Below, piece by piece: positions 4,788 to 10,683 of a DNA stretch of 10,683 nucleotides. The notes beneath the pieces are model-generated. The model ran no database searches, had not been told where the DNA came from, and saw only the letters and a program-made list of their open reading frames with translations. The stretch is from assembly GCA_003229735.1 (NCBI GenBank), contig QIFI01000031.1, positions 1 through 10,683 of the forward strand. The letters are read 5' to 3'. Positions within the stretch are counted from its first letter, which is position 1, and the number at the start of each line of letters is the position of its first letter. The translations under genes and the position numbers were made by a program. Source of the stretch: Candidatus Anderseniibacteriota bacterium. Its GTDB lineage: Bacteria > Patescibacteriota > Andersenbacteria > UBA10190.

Positions 4788-7202
4788 TTAACCTGATTTT
4801 TGCCTTTTAACTTTTGCAACCTCATGCCCCCCAAACATATTCCGCAAGGCCGACACCACCTGTCCCGTATATGACGGATGGCCCTTCGAATCAATCCGAA
4901 ATTTAAGAGCTTCTTCAATTATCGGCACCGGAATATTTAATTCCTTCGCCGCTTCCACCGTCCATTGCCCCTCTCCACTATGCGCCACCTCACCAGACAC
5001 CTCATCCAGCCCCAGTCCATATTTTTCATACGCGTCTTTAAGCCACCCCACCAGGCTTGATTCAATCACGCTTCCATGATTATACAACCGCGCGATCGCC
5101 GCCAAATCCAGCTCTTTATTATTTCCTTCCGGTAAATTCCCGAATTTCTTCATCACCTCAAACCCTTCTCCAATCGCCTGCATCATCCCGTACTCAATCC
5201 CATTGTGTATCATCTTCACAAAATGACCGGCCCCCGCCTCGCCCATATAATCATATCCGGCTCCGGTGGCTAAATCATTAAACAACCCCGTCAATTGCTT
5301 GTAAGTTTCCTTATCCCCGCCCACCATCAAACAAGCTCCTTCCCGCGCTCCGCTCGGCCCCCCGCTTACCCCCACATCCATAAAAGTAATCCCTTTAACT
5401 GCCATCTCCCGAGCCCGCCTCACCGATTCCTTATAATTCGAATTTCCGCCATCAATCACCACGTCTCCCTCTTCCAAATTAGGCGCCACCTCCTCTAACA
5501 CTTGATCCACCACCTGATGCGGCACCATCAACCACACTGTTCTAGGAGCCTCCAAAGACTTCACCACTTCCCCAGCAGTATCCTTCACCTCCGCCCCATA
5601 TTTTTTGGCCGCTTTTCTCGCCCCCGCGTCAGGATCACTAGCCGCCACCGACCAATCATAATCGATCAACCTTTCCACCATATTAATTCCCATCTTTCCC
5701 AGCCCAATAAAACCAATGGGTTTTTCCGGCACGGAACCCTTCCCGACCCCGCCTTGGGGCAAAGGATGAGCCCCCCTCTTATATCTCACCACCGGCACCA
5801 AACCTTCCTTCCACACCCGCTCAATCGGATCCACAAATTGCCAGCTCCGCATAATCTCCCGAGTACTCACGAACAAAGTCTGATCACCTCGTATTACATC
5901 CAATAACAACTTGGCATAAGCATCTATAAAAGCTTTCCCTCCATACTCATGCTGATAATCAAACAAGAACTCTTTTTCCTCAATCATCATATCTTTCCCC
6001 GGCCGTTTCACCCAAAAAGACATGGTCATGCCTTCATGCGGCTGGATCCGATACTCCAGTACATTAGTATAATGTTTATCAGCATCCCGGGGACACAGAC
6101 ATGGCGTTCTATGCCTGAATGTCACCGTCACTTCCACTAATGAATCCTTGAGCGCCTTGCCCGCCTCCAGTATCATCGGCACCCCCCGCCACCTGGTGGA
6201 ATTAATATGTGCTTTAATCTTAAAATACGTTTCTGTATCCGACTTATTCTCTACTCCATCAGCTTCCGTATATCCCTCATACTGTCCTCTGATTGTTTGT
6301 CTGACCACATCCTGACTATCCATTATCTCCAGCGCTTCCAGCACTTCCGCCCGGCCCATCCGTATATCATCAGCCTCAAACCGACCCGGATTTTCCATGG
6401 TAAACAAGGCCAGCAGCTGCAGCATATGATTTTGCCCCACGTCACGTAAAGCCCCTATCCCATCATAATAAGACCCCCGCTCCGCCGCGTCTCCCGCTTC
6501 CCACATCCTGATATGAATATTATCAATCCACTTGCTATTCCAGGCCGGGCCTAGAAAAGTATTGGAAAATCTAAAGGCTAAAATATTTCGCACTGTGTCC
6601 TTGCCCAAATAATGATCGATCCGATATATCTGTTCTTCCTCAAACAACTCTCCCATCATTTGGTCTAATTCCTGAGCTGTTTTCAGATCTTTGCCAAATG
6701 GCTTCTCCACCACTACCCGGGTCCACCCTTCTTCTGGACTGCATAGCTCCGTTAATCCCGACTCGGCCAGATTATGAAAGATTGTCTGATAAAAAGGCGG
6801 CGGCACGGCCAGATAAAATAGCTTATTGGTGCACGTCCGCCACTGATCATCCTGTCTGCCCAGTCGAGACGCCAGCGCCTGATACATCTGCTTGGCCTCA
6901 AATAATCCAGTCTGGTACACGAATTTTTTAACAAACTCATCCACGTCACCATCCCCTCCAGATCCCCTCTCCCCTTTAAGGGGAGAGGGCAGGGTGAGGG
7001 ATGTTTCAGATGCTACCACTTCTCTTACCCACTCCCGCCATGATTCATCGCTCATTTCATCTTTGGAAACCCCCACCACCTGGAATAATTCCGGTAAACT
7101 GCCGCTCACATATAAATCCCACAGGGCCGGCACCAGCTTCCGCTTGGCCAAATCCCCCGTCGCCCCCAACATTACCAATATGGTCGGAAATTCCTGATCC
7201 AT
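4788..7202 (-). CDS. zwf-gnd: Fused glucose-6-phosphate dehydrogenase / 6-phosphogluconate dehydrogenase
   Basis: One 804-residue chain joins the two NAD(P)H-producing steps of the oxidative pentose phosphate pathway. The N-terminal half is Zwf: nucleotide loop GATGDLAKRK (13-22), EKPFGKD (166-172), glucose-6-phosphate site RIDHYLGKD (194-202) and catalytic His259 in RDVGQNH. The C-terminal half, from about 495, is a short GndA/YqeC-type decarboxylase: GFIGLGKMG (497-505), GVSGGPSGAREG (611-622) and catalytic Lys663 in HFVKMIHNGIEYG. Asp after the second strand (AASDPD) suggests NAD+ preference in this half (inference). The reading frame can open at TTG 7241, but the ATG at 7202 is preferred: it has a GGTGG box eight bases upstream and sits right before the Rossmann strand. 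Odd points are a palindrome-encoded insertion at residues 68-80 and a GC-rich joint at 478-492. No 6-phosphogluconolactonase gene is seen. Confidence 0.93.
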   Translation of the reverse strand: MDQEFPTILVMLGATGDLAKRKLVPALWDLYVSGSLPELFQVVGVSKDEMSDESWREWVREVVASETSLTLPSPLKGERGSGGDGDVDEFVKKFVYQTGLFEAKQMYQALASRLGRQDDQWRTCTNKLFYLAVPPPFYQTIFHNLAESGLTELCSPEEGWTRVVVEKPFGKDLKTAQELDQMMGELFEEEQIYRIDHYLGKDTVRNILAFRFSNTFLGPAWNSKWIDNIHIRMWEAGDAAERGSYYDGIGALRDVGQNHMLQLLALFTMENPGRFEADDIRMGRAEVLEALEIMDSQDVVRQTIRGQYEGYTEADGVENKSDTETYFKIKAHINSTRWRGVPMILEAGKALKDSLVEVTVTFRHRTPCLCPRDADKHYTNVLEYRIQPHEGMTMSFWVKRPGKDMMIEEKEFLFDYQHEYGGKAFIDAYAKLLLDVIRGDQTLFVSTREIMRSWQFVDPIERVWKEGLVPVVRYKRGAHPLPQGGVGKGSVPEKPIGFIGLGKMGINMVERLIDYDWSVAASDPDAGARKAAKKYGAEVKDTAGEVVKSLEAPRTVWLMVPHQVVDQVLEEVAPNLEEGDVVIDGGNSNYKESVRRAREMAVKGITFMDVGVSGGPSGAREGACLMVGGDKETYKQLTGLFNDLATGAGYDYMGEAGAGHFVKMIHNGIEYGMMQAIGEGFEVMKKFGNLPEGNNKELDLAAIARLYNHGSVIESSLVGWLKDAYEKYGLGLDEVSGEVAHSGEGQWTVEAAKELNIPVPIIEEALKFRIDSKGHPSYTGQVVSALRNMFGGHEVAKVKRQKSG
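5727..5771 (-). repeat. GC-rich repeat-like sequence at the zwf/gnd joint
   Basis: The linker encodes AHPLPQGGVGKGSVP and replaces the usual Zwf C-terminal tail, which in relatives continues after the Y-[KR]-x-G motif with a W-G-P segment. Its coding strand has the head CTCATCCTTTGCCCC, similar to CTCACCCTGCCCT of the clear palindromic insertion at 6963-7001. It is therefore interpreted as a degenerate member of the same repeat family; that step is inference. Confidence 0.4.
6963..7001 (-). repeat. In-frame palindromic repeat inside the zwf part
   Basis: A perfect inverted repeat occupies 6965-6989: CCCTCTCCCCTT, one central T, then AAGGGGAGAGGG. It is flanked by CAGGGTGAGGG. It is translated as SLTLPSPLKGERG between the Zwf helix ending REVVASET and the conserved segment EFVKKFVYQTGLF. 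Family members have a short turn here, so the 13 residues look like a repeat that landed without breaking the frame. The flank-plus-palindrome form resembles widespread REP-like elements and, in behaviour, the Rickettsia palindromic elements that insert in genes. Confidence 0.75.
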
Positions 7203-7210
7203 GACATTTA

Positions 7211-7215
7211 CCACC
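7211..7215 (-). promoter_or_regulatory. Shine-Dalgarno-like GGTGG deciding the zwf-gnd start
   Basis: GGTGG on the minus strand lies eight bases before ATG 7202. The alternative TTG at 7241 lies one base after the previous stop codon and has no such box. The 13 extra residues it would add have no family counterpart. Confidence 0.4.
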
Positions 7216-7242
7216 GTACCGCGGCCACTATCCAAGAGCAAC

Positions 7243-8457
7243 CTAAAAAACCAGCCATTCTGGCTTAAACAACATTAATACCCCTAATAACAACATCAAT
7301 AATCCTCCAATCAAAGTAGTCCATTTACTGTATTTATGAGTCAGCCCAATCTTATCAAAACTATATAATGCCAATCCAAACACGATTAAATCATCAAAAA
7401 TATATGCTCCCATATAGGTAAAGACATAAGTCTGCTTGCCCCACCAGGTCAAATTGTTAATATCCAGAATCTTAGTATAGGCCTGGGGAATACCAATCGA
7501 ACACACGAATTCAAATATATTCACCGATAATGCCAGCCCCACAATCCCTATCGCTACCACCAGCGTTAATGGCTTACTGATTAAACCAGCCACCTTTTTT
7601 TCTATCTTATTCTGCTGCTTTAAACTAGCCACGTCGCACACCGGCTTATAAGTCCTCCATTTATATATGAAAAACGCCCCACTGCCTAAAGCCAACAAAC
7701 CAATTAACGGCGTCACATACTTATCTAAAGCCACAAAATTCCACACCGCTAACCACACCGTCAAAATCAGATAATACATAATTGCCTGCGCCAAGATAAA
7801 TAAGCCCGCGTATTGCCACATTCTCTTTCGGGAACCAACTTGAGACAACAATAAAAGAAACATCACCAGCACCCACATCGCGCACGGATTAAAACCATCT
7901 ATTAACCCCAGCACCGCCGATAAACTGAATAAAGAAAAACCTCCAGTATCAATCGTCTTGCCGATTATCGGCACCGTAACCACTAAAGACGACTCCTTAT
8001 CATCACAAGCCAGTAATTCATCGCACGCTCCCGCCGCCATCGAACTCATCACCCTGGCCCGGCCATCCAACACATCAACAAACCCGACCTCATCTCCGGA
8101 TCCATTTTCGATTAAGTCCAGCCACAATTTCCCCGTCGTCTCCGCTGAATCAAAACCCACCATCAATGTTTGTCGAATCATCGTAATCGGCGTCCCTTTT
8201 TGTAATTCATACTTATCTGTTACCTGCCCAAACAACTCTTCGTTTTCACTCTCTTTCAAATTATAATATTCAACTTTCACCTCGGGTTTTTCCGCCTGCA
8301 CCTTATCTAAAAATTCAGTCGCGGCATGACAATGTTTACACTCATCCCTAACAAATATATGTACCGTCACCGTCTCCATCTCTTCCTGCGCCCATGCCAA
8401 ACTCGGCCCCATCAACGCCATCAATAAAAAAACCAGCCGGATTTTTCTCCCCATCAT
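7243..8457 (-). CDS. Thioredoxin/glutaredoxin domain fused to CcdA/DsbD-like membrane domain
   Basis: Predicted membrane thiol-disulfide exchange protein of 404 residues. Residues 1-23 form a signal peptide ending AWA. A small thioredoxin/glutaredoxin-like domain follows, with the CxxC site C40-K-H-C43 (VRDECKHCHA) and the cis-proline turn GTP (88-90). The membrane part has about six helices (roughly 176-206, 217-240, 248-268, 296-322, 343-365 and 380-397). It contains the CcdA-type pair NPCA (Cys192) and EFVCS (Cys319). The CcdA part would carry electrons from cytosolic thioredoxin to the outer face, and the N-terminal domain would pass them to exported proteins. Cys145 and Cys151, between the two parts, could form an extra relay or a structural disulfide, and Cys274 lies in a loop. 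The start ATG directly abuts the stop of the nucleotidyltransferase gene; a second ATG follows at once (8454). The fused dehydrogenase is downstream. Confidence 0.88.
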   Translation of the reverse strand: MMGRKIRLVFLLMALMGPSLAWAQEEMETVTVHIFVRDECKHCHAATEFLDKVQAEKPEVKVEYYNLKESENEELFGQVTDKYELQKGTPITMIRQTLMVGFDSAETTGKLWLDLIENGSGDEVGFVDVLDGRARVMSSMAAGACDELLACDDKESSLVVTVPIIGKTIDTGGFSLFSLSAVLGLIDGFNPCAMWVLVMFLLLLSQVGSRKRMWQYAGLFILAQAIMYYLILTVWLAVWNFVALDKYVTPLIGLLALGSGAFFIYKWRTYKPVCDVASLKQQNKIEKKVAGLISKPLTLVVAIGIVGLALSVNIFEFVCSIGIPQAYTKILDINNLTWWGKQTYVFTYMGAYIFDDLIVFGLALYSFDKIGLTHKYSKWTTLIGGLLMLLLGVLMLFKPEWLVF

Positions 8458-9087
8458 CTACAACTTAAAATTACCCACTTCCTCCTCTAAAAATTGCTGG
8501 ATGGTCGACTTGTCAACTTCATCCCGTAAAAAATCCACTTCTACCTCCGGCACATCCTCCATATACAAAAGCTGCTCCAAAAAAAGCCGCTGATTAAACT
8601 CCACACCATATTTACTATCAGCTATTTTACACACCTCCTCCAACCTCACCTGCTTCTCAAATAACAAGAAATACATATCAATGTAATCCCGATAAGTTCC
8701 CCTCATCCCAATAGCCAAAGCCTTCATCGCCGCAATCTCTTTTACTCCCGCCATCTTCACTCCCGCATGCTCCACCAGTGGCAAAACTGGCGGATAGCGA
8801 TACCAAAAAAAGGTCGCTCTCACTCCATCTATTGTGATATTCAACTGTTCCGGATTATTGATTGACGGCGCTATTACCGCGCCTGAAAATACTCGCTTTA
8901 CTTTAGCCAATAAAGTCCTCGGCAATTCCTCATCTGAAAACATATCAAAATCAACCGACACCCGATGGCCAATTTGCAGCGACAGCGCGGTTCCGCCCAC
9001 CAGGTAAAAATCCTTAAAAGCCTTCAACTCCGGAAACAATCTGGTACCTGTTTCAGTTAGTGCCTCGGGGTGCATGATTAAACTCAT
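8458..9087 (-). CDS. AbiEii/AbiGii-type nucleotidyltransferase (toxin-like)
   Basis: This 209-residue protein matches the nucleotidyltransferase family that includes type IV toxin AbiEii. It has the loop FYLVGGTALSLQIGHR (27-42), with the Gly-Gly-Thr/Ser core, then the metal pair in SVDFDMF (44-50: Asp46, Asp48). A Lys-rich helix KEIAAMKALAIGMRGTYRDY (116-135) follows, with Lys122 and Asp134/Asp137 in the places where AbiEii-like enzymes have catalytic or structural residues. Known relatives transfer nucleotides to tRNA acceptor ends or other targets. The partner upstream is a DUF6922-like protein whose 3' end overlaps this gene by 35 bases, so the pair is likely co-translated. The start ATG 9087 is used because of this overlap; Met5 (9075) is possible. 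Toxicity is inferred from the family, not shown. Confidence 0.85.
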   Translation of the reverse strand: MSLIMHPEALTETGTRLFPELKAFKDFYLVGGTALSLQIGHRVSVDFDMFSDEELPRTLLAKVKRVFSGAVIAPSINNPEQLNITIDGVRATFFWYRYPPVLPLVEHAGVKMAGVKEIAAMKALAIGMRGTYRDYIDMYFLLFEKQVRLEEVCKIADSKYGVEFNQRLFLEQLLYMEDVPEVEVDFLRDEVDKSTIQQFLEEEVGNFKL

Positions 9088-9361
9088 TAGGTTTCAAACC
9101 AAAAAGTAGACCAACCAACTTCAAAACCCGCGGCCTAAACTCTGTCACCGGTACCGATCGAAGCACCTCACGCAAACGCTGCCCACCATAATTACTAACC
9201 AGCCATCGCCAGTGCTTAATGTCTCCATAATTAACTGTATTAACAATGATCTCCTTATAATGCTTATCCGGATCAATTTTCTCAAATCGATACGACCACA
9301 TCAAAGACCTGAACATTTCCGGTAACTGACCCTTTTTCAACCCCTTATCACCATGTTTCAT
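9053..9361 (-). CDS. DUF6922-like antitoxin-type partner of the AbiEii-like gene
   Basis: A 102-residue basic protein with the family segment LPEMFRSLMWSYRFEKIDP, then HYKEIIVNTVNYGDIKHWRW and RLREVLRSVPVTEF. Small proteins of this kind regularly precede AbiEii-like nucleotidyltransferases and are thought to act as their antitoxin or regulator; the exact role is unknown. The open frame extends upstream to a TTG at 9379. ATG 9361 is preferred because a TGG-TACAAT extended -10 box (9376-9368) ends six bases before it, giving a leaderless mRNA. The TTG lies upstream of that box and would not be transcribed from it. The gene overlaps its partner by 35 bases and probably heads the operon running to 4788. 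Confidence 0.7.
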   Translation of the reverse strand: MKHGDKGLKKGQLPEMFRSLMWSYRFEKIDPDKHYKEIIVNTVNYGDIKHWRWLVSNYGGQRLREVLRSVPVTEFRPRVLKLVGLLFGLKPNEFNHAPRGTN

Positions 9362-9367
9362 TTCTGT

Positions 9368-9376
9368 ATTGTACCA
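9368..9376 (-). promoter_or_regulatory. Extended -10 promoter of the antitoxin-toxin operon
   Basis: On the minus strand TGG-TACAAT fits the extended -10 form TGnTATAAT. Six bases lie between it and ATG 9361, so the transcript would begin at the start codon. The -35 region (TGTTTT, 17 bases upstream) is weak, as is common with extended -10 promoters. Confidence 0.5.
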
Positions 9377-9470
9377 CAAAACAACCCGTTAAAACAGCTT
9401 TATCTGAATGATAGCTGACAGACTAAGGTTCTCCCTTCTCCCTATAAATAAGATATCAGCTCTATATCAC

Positions 9471-10520
9471 TCACCTCAAAACCCTAACCACCCCCCGATC
9501 CGCGTCCACCTCCACCATATCCCCGTCTTTCAGCACCTGCGTGGCTATCTTGGTGCCAATAATACATGGTTTATTCATTTCCCGAGCCACAATAGCCGCG
9601 TGACATGTTATTCCTCCTTCATCTGTTACAATCGCAACAGCCTTTTTCATCGCCGGCCCGAAACTTGGCATAGTCATCTCTGTTACCAGTATCTCCCCGA
9701 CTCCAACCAGGTCAACCTCATCATAAGATGTAACAACTTTAACCACACCACGAACCAGCCCTGGAGACACTGCCGTGCCCTCAATTACTTCGCTATTACC
9801 TGCTTGCTTATGCACCAGCCTTATACTCCGCCGCTTTAGCTCCATCTCAAGATCGCACTCTAAATAAAGCGAACCGTTCAGCAGACCTACGCCCTGACGA
9901 CGCTCCAGGATATTAGCCACCCACGCTTCACTTACTGATCTCTGCCCGGCCCACAAAACTTCTTTAGCAGACATAAACGGCCAGGCATCCGCCAAGGCCG
10001 CGTCTTGCCGACCCAGATATTGAGCAATTATCCCGCCTCCCTCCTCGGAATATTCTTGCGTCTTGGCTCTAAGTAATAATAACTTATTGCAAACTGTCTC
10101 CGATAAACCTGATACGTTAGGTACTACAAACACCAGCGACATCGACGTCCACCACCACTGCCATAGATCGCAGTAATCACCCAGCTCCTTCCCATTAGCA
10201 ATTTTCTTCCCCTCTGCCAGATAGGGAAAAAGTTGATCCCAACCGCTCTCGAACCTGGTTATCAATAAATCAACCCAGGCTGGATCACTCTCAATACGAC
10301 TAATCACTGCTCGATCAAACTTGTCTTCGCCTTCCGGGTTATATTCACTCTTGTCATACCAGACTGTAACAGCATCTTTGTCGCCGCTACGCAAAAATAA
10401 CATATTATCTACTCCCACACCCAACCACTCGCGTATACCAATCCGATCGCCATAATCCCATATAGAGCACCAGAATAGCGGCCACTCATACCTCGTAAAT
10501 TGCTTTTCCAAAGTTATCAT
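9471..10520 (-). CDS. PEP-utilising-enzyme-type protein with C-terminal phosphohistidine swivel domain
   Basis: A 349-residue protein. Residues about 246-349 are the mobile phosphohistidine domain of the PEP synthase/PPDK/rifampicin phosphotransferase group: EGTAVSPGLVRG (247-258), then GGITCHAAIVARE (302-314) with the phosphorylated His307, then KPCIIG (317-322). Residues 1-245 form a Trp-rich region I do not recognise. Sequence ends right after the swivel domain, so the PEP/pyruvate TIM barrel with its catalytic Cys is absent. The preceding gene supplies the ATP-grasp domain and overlaps by ATGA. The open frame extends upstream to a GTG at 10583, but that part is the ATP-grasp coding sequence read out of frame, so ATG 10520 is the start. 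Together the pair could phosphorylate an unknown acceptor from ATP through His307. Confidence 0.85.
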   Translation of the reverse strand: MITLEKQFTRYEWPLFWCSIWDYGDRIGIREWLGVGVDNMLFLRSGDKDAVTVWYDKSEYNPEGEDKFDRAVISRIESDPAWVDLLITRFESGWDQLFPYLAEGKKIANGKELGDYCDLWQWWWTSMSLVFVVPNVSGLSETVCNKLLLLRAKTQEYSEEGGGIIAQYLGRQDAALADAWPFMSAKEVLWAGQRSVSEAWVANILERRQGVGLLNGSLYLECDLEMELKRRSIRLVHKQAGNSEVIEGTAVSPGLVRGVVKVVTSYDEVDLVGVGEILVTEMTMPSFGPAMKKAVAIVTDEGGITCHAAIVAREMNKPCIIGTKIATQVLKDGDMVEVDADRGVVRVLR

Positions 10521-10683
10521 TTTCTTAACGTCGTAATCGGCCTGCTTTGCACGATATAGAATTTTCCGCCTTCTCGCGCCCACTCCACATCCACCGGCCA
10601 GCCGTAATGTTTTTCTATCTTCATAACCAGATCAGACAATTCCCACACTTCCTCGTCTGATAGAGTCCGCTTACCTCCTTCAC
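10517..10683 (-). CDS. ATP-grasp (PPDK_N / PEP synthase N-terminal) domain protein, 3' end
   Basis: This short partial gene enters from the right edge and ends at TGA 10519-10517; 54 codons are visible. The segment HYGWPVDVEWAREGGKFYIV followed by QSRPIT is the hallmark end of the PPDK_N ATP-grasp domain, in which Asp/Glu residues bind Mg-ATP and Q-x-R-P-I-T closes the domain. The helix before it (DEEVWELSDLVMKIEKHYG) also fits. The stop overlaps the start of the swivel-domain gene (ATGA), so the two are translationally coupled. In most relatives both domains are in one chain, so the break is either a real gene split or a recent single-base frameshift. The visible part is too short to name the enzyme. 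Confidence 0.85.
   Translation of the reverse strand, partial: EGGKRTLSDEEVWELSDLVMKIEKHYGWPVDVEWAREGGKFYIVQSRPITTLRK

Noticed and set aside
3953..7204. Several plus-strand open frames of 60-160 codons opposite the phosphomannomutase and dehydrogenase genes
   Set aside because: They are antisense shadows rich in Ser, Pro, His and Leu, caused by codon bias of the real minus-strand genes.
7203..7241. TTG start of the dehydrogenase fusion
   Set aside because: It lacks a ribosome binding site, and the 13 added residues precede the normal Zwf N-terminus. ATG 7202 has a GGTGG box.
9411..9460. Terminator hairpin after the swivel-domain gene
   Set aside because: Only a 6-bp AGCTGA/TCAGCT match with a loop of more than 30 bases and no T-run is present.
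9408..9839. Plus-strand 143-codon open frame
   Set aside because: Most of it is antisense to the swivel domain with its conserved CHAAI motif, and it shows no recognisable features.
10521..10583. Upstream extension of the swivel-domain protein by 21 residues
   Set aside because: This stretch encodes the conserved ATP-grasp end (EWAREGGKFYIVQSRPIT) in another frame, and the extension itself is basic and unlike the family.

Overview
The window looks like a chromosomal segment of a small-genome bacterium, most likely a member of the Patescibacteria / candidate phyla radiation (CPR). This placement is an inference. It rests on tightly packed short operons, candidate -10 boxes 6-10 nt from start codons (leaderless or nearly leaderless mRNAs), very few Shine-Dalgarno sequences, a PsbP-like membrane-anchored repeat protein, a short GndA-type 6-phosphogluconate dehydrogenase, and an ATP-grasp/His-swivel enzyme split over two overlapping genes. 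TGA is used as a stop (trpS, the antitoxin-like gene, the ATP-grasp gene), so a code reading UGA as glycine does not apply.

Plus-strand left part (1-3385). The 3' end of a HAD-family phosphatase gene (1-147) is followed by a gene-poor stretch (148-512) with hairpins, imperfect tandem repeats and an AT-rich period-7 tract. Inside it lies a truncated copy of the first 19 codons of trpS. Next comes an AT-rich gene for a membrane-anchored protein with two PsbP-like repeats, interrupted by one in-frame TAA (513-1574). Then come intact trpS (1623-2609) and an inositol-monophosphatase-family gene coupled to it by an ATGA overlap (2606-3385). The PsbP-like gene therefore sits between a trpS 5' fragment and the complete trpS.

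Minus-strand central part (9361 down to 3372). A probable operon runs from a DUF6922-type antitoxin-like gene through an AbiEii-type nucleotidyltransferase and a thioredoxin-CcdA/DsbD-type thiol redox membrane protein to a fused glucose-6-phosphate dehydrogenase/6-phosphogluconate dehydrogenase. A phosphomannomutase/phosphoglucomutase with its own candidate promoter follows, and its 3' end overlaps the phosphatase gene tail to tail. The dehydrogenase fusion carries two GC-rich, palindrome-related in-frame insertions: one inside the first dehydrogenase and one exactly at the fusion joint.

Minus-strand right part (10683 down to 9471). The C-terminus of an ATP-grasp (PPDK_N) domain protein overlaps by ATGA a 349-residue protein made of an unrecognised middle region and a C-terminal phosphohistidine swivel domain. 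No PEP/pyruvate TIM barrel follows. The overall order resembles rifampicin phosphotransferase-type enzymes more than PEP synthase, and the substrate is unknown.

Metabolically the window joins glucose-6-phosphate oxidation (NAD(P)H supply), hexose-phosphate interconversion for glycan precursors, export of reducing power across the membrane, and an ATP-dependent dikinase-like activity. No tRNA, rRNA, CRISPR array, transposase or integrase was recognised.
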